Source of the DNA: UBA3064 sp023258775 | Lineage (GTDB): Bacteria > Pseudomonadota > Gammaproteobacteria > Burkholderiales > Burkholderiaceae_E | Direction: 5' to 3' | Length of the DNA stretch: 64,000 nt | Assembly (NCBI GenBank): GCA_044355655.1 | Contig: JBIKXS010000001.1 | Span: forward strand, 207,268 to 271,267 | Shown here: piece after piece, positions 17,301 through 23,699 of the stretch | Numbering within the stretch: the stretch's first letter is position 1 | Layout of the letters: each line of letters begins with the position of its first letter | Made by a program: the position numbers and the translations under genes | The notes under the pieces: model-generated | Told to the model about the DNA's origin: nothing | Seen by the model: the letters and a program-made list of their open reading frames with translations, nothing else | The model's database searches: none

Positions 17301-20300
17301 CAGTTCATGCGCAAGGCCGACGCCAGCTTCGCCGAGAGCGAAGATAAGAAGGAGGACGAGCGCGCCAAGGGCAAGCAGGCTGGGCTTCTTTCCTTCCTGT
17401 CGAACAAGAGCGGAAGCGCGCCGTACTTGGAAGACATGGGCGTCGATAGCATCGTGTTCGACGAGGCGCACGTCTTCAAGAATTCCGCCCAGACCGTCGA
17501 TTTCAAGGGCGCCAAGTTCCTTTCCCTGTCTCCGGCATCGAAGCGCGGCATTGATGCACAGGCCAAATCCTGGCTCATCCGTGGAAAGTCGGAACTGAAG
17601 GACGGCGTCCTGATGCTGACCGCCACGCCGATCACCAATAGCCCGCTGGAAATCTACGCCATGCTGTCGCTGGCCATCGGGCATGAGCGCGTGAATGACA
17701 TGTGCCTTGGCATCAAGGGCGCCGACAACTTCATGGAAATGATGTGCGCCAAGGAGAACCAGGACGACGTGACAATGGACGGCGTAGCTCGCACCACGGA
17801 CGTGTTCGTCGGCCTCAACAACGTCGGCGTGCTGCGCAAGGCGCTTTCGAGCGCCTTCACCATCCGTTCAGCAGAGGATGTCGGCGAGCAGATTGTTGTT
17901 CCTGACCGCGAAGAGAAGGCTACACCGGTGACGCTTCCCAAGGACATCGTTGATCGCCTGAAGCTCTACAAGGGCGCTTTCCGCTGGGCCATTGACGAAA
18001 TCTCCGAGAAGTCGCCGAACCGTGGCGACAAGGGCGCATTCGATGAAGTCTCGCGCCACTTCGGCGAGGAAATGGCACTGGTAGGACACCCGTTCAACCT
18101 CATCAACAAGATGACGCTGTTGATCGCCGATCCTGAGCTTGACCAGCGCGCCACCTTCTACAGCTTCATTGCCGCCCAGGCCGACAAGGCAAAGGCAGCC
18201 ATTGAGCAGTTCAACGCCAAGCGGTTCAGCGAAGACCGTCCGCGCCCGTCACCAATGACCGACGAGAGCGCCATTGTTGGCCGCAAGACCACCAAGGATG
18301 CCGCTGGCAACGAGAGCGAGCTACTGAAGATCGAGGTTCGCGCCAAGGTCATCGACGGAAACCGGGTTGCGATTGACACCATCGACCCGGACACCCAGAG
18401 CGCATTCGAGGCCATCGCCGAAAAACTTGGCCTTGACCTGGATGTCTCAGTCCCTCCGAAACTGGCCGCCATGCTGGAGAACTTCCAGCACGAACAAGCC
18501 ACGCCGCGCGGCATTGACGAGAACGGCGGCAAGTCGCCCATCGTCAAGCAGATCGTGTTTTGCGACATCCTGCCGCTGCACAACAAGATCAAGCGCCTTC
18601 TTTCGAAGCGCGCAGGCGTGCCGTCTGGTGCTGTGGCTGTCATCACCGGCAAGACCAACAATGCGCCCGATGAAATCATGGCAGTGCAGGACGGGTTCAA
18701 CGCCGGCGGCGAGGACAACAAGTACCGCGTCGTGATCGCCAACGAGAAGGCAGAAGTCGGCATAAACCTCCAGAAGGGAACGCAGGCCATCCACCATCTG
18801 ACCATCGGATGGACGCCCGATAGCCTGGAGCAGCGCAATGGGCGCGGCGTCCGCCAGGGCAATAAGACGGCGCGCGTCAGCCTCTACTACTACGATGCCG
18901 ACGGCACATTTGACACCAGCAAGCGTGCAATGGTGAACAAGAAAGCCGACTGGATCAGCCAGGTTATGGATGTGAATGGCTCCGATAGCGTTGCCGTCAC
19001 TGGCGGCCTGTCGAAAGAGCAGATGGAGGCCCTGATCGACGTTGTTGGTGACGCTGACGCAATGCGCCGCATGCAGGAAACCATCGCCGCCAAGGAGGCC
19101 GCCTCGCGCGCATCGAGCAACCGCGACCGGCAGATGATTAACATCGATACCATCCGCAAGCAGAATGCTTTCCTGAGCGAGAACCCGACGCCGGCGAATT
19201 TCATCATCCGCAAGATCATCGGACTGTGGAATATGGAGAAGCAGGCCGGTATGCTGCGCGACCGGATCAACAACCCGAAGGCCACGGCAACGGCCGTCGC
19301 CAAGAACGAAAGCCTGCTGGCCGAATTGATGGCTAGCATCGGCGGACTTCGCCGCCAGATTGAAGGCTCCGCGACCATTTATCGCAGCGAGTGGCGCGCC
19401 GGCGGACAGAGCAAGGAAACCGTCTCCCTGGATAGCTTCTTTACTGCTGTGCGCGGCGGCAAAAAGCAAAAGGATGACGACATCGAGTCCATGCTGTTGG
19501 GCAAGATTTGGCCGACCTTCGGCATTGATGCCATCGAGGGCGGCACGATCTCCAACGAATGGCAGTCCGAGGTCGATATGGCGAAATCCATGATCGATGA
19601 ATCGAAGTCCAGCTTCTTCCGTCAGGCCGAAGAGTCTGGCGCCTATCCGGCGGCCGTGGCGGACGCCATCGCCAACGGGAACGGCATCGTCTATAACGGC
19701 AAGCCGCTCCTGCATGGCGCATTCGTCCGGCTTGGCTCCGGCTTGGCCGTGCTGACGCTGGTCAATGGCCGCCCTGGAGCCTTTGGCCGAAGCCGTGACG
19801 GTTCGCCACTGGCCGACCGCGACATCATGGCCGGCGAGTGGATTTACCAGGGCTCCGCAGAGTACGATGCCTGCATCACTGAGGCGGCTGAGATTGAAGA
19901 CCGGATCAACGAGGGGGGTACTGTCGAAAACGGTTTCAACAAGGTCGTGCCGGAAGTCGCGCAACGCCGCAAGGTTGAAGCCATTGCGGCCTACAGTGCC
20001 CATGAGTACCAACTTCCGCAGCCGTATTTCCCATTCGTGATTCTGCCGAACGATGCCGACAAGACGCCGGCCATGCGCAGCATCTTCGATTCCCAGGCGA
20101 GCGTTATCAAGTCTTTCGATTCCGGCAGCTTCGTAGTATCAAGCAGCCTGGCGGTTGAGCGCCGGCAGCATGGCAGCAGCAGCGAATCGAAGTTTGACGC
20201 GCTGCGTGAGTACGCTGCCGCAACGGGCGTAAAGCTGACCATTGCAGATTTCGACGACTTCGACATCTGGTTGCAGAAGCAGATCGAGAAGACAGTATCG

Positions 20301-20714
20301 CTCGACAACTTGAAGGCCGCCTTAACTGGCGAGTCCGAGCCTGAGATTCGTGAGCAGGCCGCATCGTTCATGCAGGGCGCTGCGTCATGGTTCGACTATC
20401 AGGGCAAAGACCCAGCCAGCGACTACCTTCCTTGGGCCTACAAGTCGGCCATCGAGGCGGCTGTGAGCAAGGCACTGTCCGGCTCCGCGCCGAAGGGAAA
20501 TCTTCCTACCGACGTGGTGGGCATCAAGGGCAATACCAAGCCGTGGAAGGAGACCATCAAGAACTGCGCGAACCTGGCCGGCTTTGGCAAGTTCAAGTGG
20601 GACGGCGATGCCCTGGTATGGAACGTCTATCGCTCGACGTGGGATTATCTCGTCAGCACCTATCCAAGGGCAGCCGAGCAGCTTGAGCTTGCTGACGCAA
20701 CCCGTTCAATTTGA
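14304..20714 (+). CDS. DarB-like DNA methyltransferase-helicase fusion
   Basis: The 2136-residue protein is close in size to phage P1 DarB. The N-terminal part is a class I methyltransferase: AdoMet motif 'VLDPCAGVGIFGAT' near residue 183 and catalytic 'TNVPFGG' near 247 (the N-P-P-Y position). The middle is an SF2/SNF2-type motor: Walker A 'GVGLGKT' near 892, Walker B 'VFDEAHVFKN' near 1052, motif III 'LTATPITNSP' near 1105 and motif VI 'RNGRGVRQGN' near 1515. The rest has no known domain. DarB travels in the capsid and shields incoming DNA from type I restriction in cis. ATG 14304 follows 'GAGGAAGAACGAGAA'; the earlier TTG at 14283 is less likely. Confidence 0.85.
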   Translation: MLNRIAFDDAVGSGGLLARLKLVGELAKIKVGLKDVGDGPLASVKRLKLASRANQIRVDLGAHAARAEPVAQQQEGSEEPQAPRNQTAQYYEFDPNRKPAQRKKDNAAAMSLLARIDSGEIDPSRLTPEEKLALAKYSGTGGALVGADGKKGSAYEYYTPKPIAEGVWELMSELGFQGGKVLDPCAGVGIFGATAPLSAAIDAVELNETSGRINGLVNAGPGYSATVAPFEKVAAGTPDEQYDAIVTNVPFGGVADRGGNQLHDNRYQKEPLQNYFILRSLEKLKPGGLAVFITPPRCVSGKGGKEEELRVKASYTAEFLGAYRLPNSVFGTASADTMTDVIAFRKYSRETLDKIAELREQSPQSLIDANVQWQPFIEGRYFDSEGKRFVLGDFVPKDPNKFRDVDRVITQASVGEIGKMLKRFPDSRVNWDLLGTVETTPIIYRDGDTITQSGQTLQMQGGRWAPMMRSEESADAAELVWKLKTPYSAFESRVTWIEAEKCVDYMIETSQSLDIPAWLRGAMAEIRRLKDAGERAQFWNAGIVGMSVAQVLEERLGEEIGVNFAEEYPALTDAMQRVSVAAKKRPSVLGGKVKEGLATIGNHYQKKTGFSAVWRGDVQQQAPTVEITADSSFEGLRYKTKSIWAGMDEAKAIYGDGFEPYEDPAWCISPDGKSVTRADDYYVGNYADFLKRADADIAAATDEKIRAKLLRQKLDAATRIDKVDVSKLTFNLFSPHVTLEEKAEFLRRFVHPSASVIYDEKTGEKRVDIDVPGSKLTDREKLLNRIGDYLKNGTITLGGAKLGMDDAKALQELRKMVNTANEQFNGWVRGNRAIVSRLESVASDPEKLRFRSVSDESPLPVPGLNPELKLHGYQNAFVRLQGREFGGGNGDGVGLGKTFQGLVAVQYAQSIGVKTKTLFVVPNSVLSNWRKEAMRAYSSTDDCLFVGLREGKGGKPVVSSSNFDADLTAVMENRHSKIFMTLEAFERIRLRDETIAAYEQFMRKADASFAESEDKKEDERAKGKQAGLLSFLSNKSGSAPYLEDMGVDSIVFDEAHVFKNSAQTVDFKGAKFLSLSPASKRGIDAQAKSWLIRGKSELKDGVLMLTATPITNSPLEIYAMLSLAIGHERVNDMCLGIKGADNFMEMMCAKENQDDVTMDGVARTTDVFVGLNNVGVLRKALSSAFTIRSAEDVGEQIVVPDREEKATPVTLPKDIVDRLKLYKGAFRWAIDEISEKSPNRGDKGAFDEVSRHFGEEMALVGHPFNLINKMTLLIADPELDQRATFYSFIAAQADKAKAAIEQFNAKRFSEDRPRPSPMTDESAIVGRKTTKDAAGNESELLKIEVRAKVIDGNRVAIDTIDPDTQSAFEAIAEKLGLDLDVSVPPKLAAMLENFQHEQATPRGIDENGGKSPIVKQIVFCDILPLHNKIKRLLSKRAGVPSGAVAVITGKTNNAPDEIMAVQDGFNAGGEDNKYRVVIANEKAEVGINLQKGTQAIHHLTIGWTPDSLEQRNGRGVRQGNKTARVSLYYYDADGTFDTSKRAMVNKKADWISQVMDVNGSDSVAVTGGLSKEQMEALIDVVGDADAMRRMQETIAAKEAASRASSNRDRQMINIDTIRKQNAFLSENPTPANFIIRKIIGLWNMEKQAGMLRDRINNPKATATAVAKNESLLAELMASIGGLRRQIEGSATIYRSEWRAGGQSKETVSLDSFFTAVRGGKKQKDDDIESMLLGKIWPTFGIDAIEGGTISNEWQSEVDMAKSMIDESKSSFFRQAEESGAYPAAVADAIANGNGIVYNGKPLLHGAFVRLGSGLAVLTLVNGRPGAFGRSRDGSPLADRDIMAGEWIYQGSAEYDACITEAAEIEDRINEGGTVENGFNKVVPEVAQRRKVEAIAAYSAHEYQLPQPYFPFVILPNDADKTPAMRSIFDSQASVIKSFDSGSFVVSSSLAVERRQHGSSSESKFDALREYAAATGVKLTIADFDDFDIWLQKQIEKTVSLDNLKAALTGESEPEIREQAASFMQGAASWFDYQGKDPASDYLPWAYKSAIEAAVSKALSGSAPKGNLPTDVVGIKGNTKPWKETIKNCANLAGFGKFKWDGDALVWNVYRSTWDYLVSTYPRAAEQLELADATRSI

Positions 20715-20724
20715 GGAATGAATT

Positions 20725-21135
20725 ATGGCCTTCACTGAATACAAGTTCGACAAGGAAATGCTCAAGGCGCTCGTCGCGGAGCGCTCCGCAAACCTCCGGG
20801 CCAACCGGGGGTTTTCCAATCTCCTGGCGTTTGGCTTGGGCGTTGTTGCCGAGCGCCTGAGCAAAGACGCAAGGCGCTACCGTGACTATGGCCCGTACTG
20901 GCCGGCACTCAAGGAGGTGATGAATGCCAACGGCTACAACCTTGGCAGTCAGTCAGACCCGCTCATCAGCCGGGCGTATCGAGGGGAAACCGACGAGGAA
21001 ACGCTGATTATGGCCGACGAATTCCGCGCCATGTACCTGAAATCCAATATCGTCTATGCCAACCAGTTCATGCTGGACGCTGGAAGCGGCGAGTTTTGGA
21101 CGCTGTACGACTCGGACATGGAGACTCCGGCCTAA
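20725..21135 (+). CDS. Small phage protein downstream of darB-like gene, unknown
   Basis: The 136-residue protein is helical and rich in charged and aromatic residues ('SKDARRYRDYGPYWPALKEV', 'MADEFRAMYLKSNIVYANQF'). No domain is recognised. A 'GAGGAATG' ribosome site precedes the ATG 10 bp after the darB-like stop, and a strong terminator follows 10 bp after its own stop, so it is the last gene of the anti-restriction transcription unit. It may be another injected protein or a DarB partner; this is inference from position only. Confidence 0.65.
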   Translation: MAFTEYKFDKEMLKALVAERSANLRANRGFSNLLAFGLGVVAERLSKDARRYRDYGPYWPALKEVMNANGYNLGSQSDPLISRAYRGETDEETLIMADEFRAMYLKSNIVYANQFMLDAGSGEFWTLYDSDMETPA

Positions 21136-21144
21136 GCCCGCAAT

Positions 21145-21181
21145 AAGCGGCGGCCCAGGGCGTTGCGGGCCGCCGCTTCTT
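21145..21181 (+). terminator. Strong terminator ending the anti-restriction operon
   Basis: A perfect 12-bp GC-rich stem (AAGCGGCGGCCC with GGGCCGCCGCTT) and 10-nt loop are followed by a short CTTCTT tail. It stands between the last gene of the anti-restriction block and the next hairpin/TTGC/TACCAT promoter module. Confidence 0.8.
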
Positions 21182-21182
21182 A

Positions 21183-21233
21183 GCTGGGAAAACCCAGCGA
21201 ATCGGGGGCTTGCCGGTGGCCTACCATCGTTCT
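21183..21233 (+). promoter_or_regulatory. Phage promoter module 2 (hairpin, TTGC-N8-TACCAT, leaderless start)
   Basis: Hairpin GCTGGG-AAAA-CCCAGC (21183-21198), 11 nt, TTGC (21210-21213), 8 nt, TACCAT (21222-21227), 6 nt and ATG 21234. It begins 2 nt after a strong terminator, where a new promoter is expected. No ribosome site lies before the ATG. Confidence 0.65.
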
Positions 21234-22790
21234 ATGGCTACCATATCGAACGCTCCCGTCAAGCAAGCGCCAGGCGTCCTATCCCGTTTGGGCATATCTG
21301 CCCGACGCTGGGCGTCTTCGTTCATCGCTCCTTCGCGGCAGATCAAGGAGTCCGACACCTTCCTGTATGGCGCCGGAAGCACTACCGTCGCCTCCCTACT
21401 GGGAACAGGCAAGCGGTCGGCCAGGTCTCGACAGATCATCTACGACAAGTGGTCGACAATGGAGTCCGACCCGATTGTTTCAACGGCCTTGCTGCTGTTG
21501 GTAACTTCGGCCCTGGGAGGCCACGAGACGAACGGCGACCTTGTTTTTGTCGAAAAGACCCCGGACGCCAAAAAGAACAAGCAGCTTTCTACCATCGCCG
21601 AGGAAGTTGCGGCTGATCTGACGCCGCTATTCAACCGCGTAGCCTTCCAGATCGCCTACACGGGGGCAGTGTTCGGTGATGCCTACGCCAGAATTTATGC
21701 CGACTCGCGCGGCGTGATCGACCTTTACGCCGATGAAATGGTGCGGCCTCCGCTGGTGCAGCCATTCGAGCGCGGGAGTCGCACGGTCGGCTACGCCATC
21801 TACACCGGCGAGCGCAATTTCGAGCGCCTTGATGTGTCGCAGCTTGCCCGCATGAAGATGCCACGCACCCAGTGGGTTCCGCAGCATGGCGTGGTGGAAA
21901 AGTCGCTGCGACTGGCCATCACCGAGGACGATATTGACGGCCTGCCTGTCATGCCGAGCATGGCCGGCGGATCGCTGCTGTACAACGCCGAGGAAGCCTA
22001 CGACAACCTGACCGCATCACTACTTGGACTTGTCGGGCAGCGCTGGATGGATTCGATTGATGAGCAGATGGTAGCCGTCAATCTTGAGTCCATGACCCTG
22101 GAGCAGCAAGAGCGGTTTGTGGAGTCCGTCAAGGACATGCTCAAGGCGTCAAAGTCGCACGCCGAAGAGGCCGTAAAGAGCGGGCGCCCGGTCATGGAGC
22201 GTATCCGCCACATCATTCCGGTATTCAACGAGAAGCAACTGACCAACATTGGCCCATCGAATGGCGGTCAGTCTGGACGCGCCGGCAGCATCACGATTGA
22301 GGACGTGATGCTCCATGCTCGCCTGCTGTCTGGCGCCATCGGCGTCGATCTTTCCATGCTTGGATTTGCCGACCAGCTTTCAGGCGGACTTGGCGAGGGC
22401 GGATTCTTCCGGGTTTCGGCTCAGGCTGCGGAGCGGGCGCGAATCATTCGCGTCGCGCTGTCCGAGTTCTTCAATCATGTGATCGACATCCACACCATGC
22501 GCCGCTACGGCGTGGTGTTCAGCCCGACAGAGCGCCCCTGGGTTATCAACTTCTTCGGCTCCATTTCAGCTCTTGAGTCAGAAAAGCAGCGCACGCGAGC
22601 CGACTCAATGAATGCCGGCATGTTGCTGGTTCAGTCCATGCAGATGATGAAGGAAATGGGCGCCAGCAAGGAAATCATGGGCGAGTTCCTGACCAAGACC
22701 ATGATGCTCGACGAGGATCAGGCAAAGCTGTTCGCTACCATCGTGGATGCCAAGCCTCCACAGGACGGCGGCGGCTTCGGGGGTGAATAG
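21234..22790 (+). CDS. Probable portal protein
   Basis: The 518-residue protein has the length and helix/beta texture of portal subunits. It has a basic N-terminus, the segment 'IIYDKWSTMESDPIVSTALL', a crown-like 'IEDVMLHARLLSGAIGVDLS' region and a long C-terminal helix. Portal rings form the DNA entry vertex and join head to tail. It would be far from the (unseen) capsid genes and instead precede a tube-like protein and the tape measure, which is unusual. The start ATG 21234 is fixed by the leaderless promoter module; an in-frame TTG at 21210 lies inside that module. A large baseplate or neck protein is the alternative. Confidence 0.5.
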   Translation: MATISNAPVKQAPGVLSRLGISARRWASSFIAPSRQIKESDTFLYGAGSTTVASLLGTGKRSARSRQIIYDKWSTMESDPIVSTALLLLVTSALGGHETNGDLVFVEKTPDAKKNKQLSTIAEEVAADLTPLFNRVAFQIAYTGAVFGDAYARIYADSRGVIDLYADEMVRPPLVQPFERGSRTVGYAIYTGERNFERLDVSQLARMKMPRTQWVPQHGVVEKSLRLAITEDDIDGLPVMPSMAGGSLLYNAEEAYDNLTASLLGLVGQRWMDSIDEQMVAVNLESMTLEQQERFVESVKDMLKASKSHAEEAVKSGRPVMERIRHIIPVFNEKQLTNIGPSNGGQSGRAGSITIEDVMLHARLLSGAIGVDLSMLGFADQLSGGLGEGGFFRVSAQAAERARIIRVALSEFFNHVIDIHTMRRYGVVFSPTERPWVINFFGSISALESEKQRTRADSMNAGMLLVQSMQMMKEMGASKEIMGEFLTKTMMLDEDQAKLFATIVDAKPPQDGGGFGGE

Positions 22791-23695
22791 TGAGCCTCTA
22801 CAATAATGTCGCCGAAAGCCTGTCCAGCAATGGCTTGATGGGCTCCATCAGTTCGGGAATCAGTTCCTCCGTCGGCGGCGTTGCGGCCAAGGCAGCCAAT
22901 GCTTTTGGCGGCGGAAAGCTGGCGGCTACGGTTGCTGGCATGGGCGCAAACATGGCGACGAATGCCGCCATGAACCTCGTCAATAAGCACATCCCAATCC
23001 AGGCGCAGCGGGCGCTCAATGTTGGCGCTGGTGCCGTTGGCGACATCATGAATGGAAACTGGGAGGGCGCCGGCATGCGCATTCTGGATTCCGGCATGCT
23101 GAACAACCTTTTCCCTGGCATGAGTGGCGTCGCATCGCAGACCATGTACTGGGGCGCCTCCACCCCGCTTTTTGGCGGCATCAGCCCGACCGAGGCGCGA
23201 CGTATCTATGACGACATGCGCGGGCAGCGCCTCGCCAAGAAAAACCTATTCCTGATCGAGGTATCGAGCAAGCTGCAAGGTGATGTATCGCAGCGGTTCA
23301 ACCTGTTCGCCACCGATGTTGAGTACGCACCATTCACCATTTCCGGCGAGAAGCGCAAGATCGGCGGCGCCGTAGTCGATTCCGTACAGGGAAGCGAGCC
23401 GGTTGAATTGCGCCTGACCACGATGGACGACCAGTCCGGCTTTCTGAAGAAGTGGTTTGCGGCGCACCACGGGGCCGCAGCGGCAGAGGATGGAACCGTC
23501 GGCGTTCCGGCGAGCTACGCCGTCACGATCAAGGTCGTGCATGCGTTCATCACCAGAGGCAGCAATCGCGGAGGATACGAGGACATCGGGTTATTCCGTC
23601 CGGCGAATCTGGAATTCAGCCTTTCTCGCCGCGAGGACGGACTACAGGAGGTGCAGATGTCGTTCTCGCAACTCGATACTTTCATGAAGGCGTAA
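22790..23695 (+). CDS. Tail tube-like / baseplate-tube junction protein
   Basis: The 301-residue protein has an N-terminal Gly/Ala/Met-rich hydrophobic half (about residues 15-110). Its C-terminal beta-rich half has 'ATDVEYAPFTISGEKRKIGG' and 'FRPANLEFSLSRREDGLQEV', which resembles a tube fold. In T4, gp48 and gp54 are tube-like proteins that start the tail tube on the baseplate and are encoded near the tape measure; this gene directly precedes the tape-measure gene, so a similar role is inferred. GTG 22790 overlaps the preceding TAG. Confidence 0.5.
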   Translation: MSLYNNVAESLSSNGLMGSISSGISSSVGGVAAKAANAFGGGKLAATVAGMGANMATNAAMNLVNKHIPIQAQRALNVGAGAVGDIMNGNWEGAGMRILDSGMLNNLFPGMSGVASQTMYWGASTPLFGGISPTEARRIYDDMRGQRLAKKNLFLIEVSSKLQGDVSQRFNLFATDVEYAPFTISGEKRKIGGAVVDSVQGSEPVELRLTTMDDQSGFLKKWFAAHHGAAAAEDGTVGVPASYAVTIKVVHAFITRGSNRGGYEDIGLFRPANLEFSLSRREDGLQEVQMSFSQLDTFMKA

Positions 23696-23699
23696 CGGC

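Noticed and set aside
15942..17684. Antisense open frame of 580 codons opposite the DarB-like gene
   Set aside because: The + strand has intact methyltransferase and helicase motifs here; the antisense frame is a codon-bias shadow.
18447..20012. Antisense open frame of 521 codons opposite the DarB-like C-terminal half
   Set aside because: Same reasoning: no motif, composition of a shadow frame, no promoter or ribosome site.
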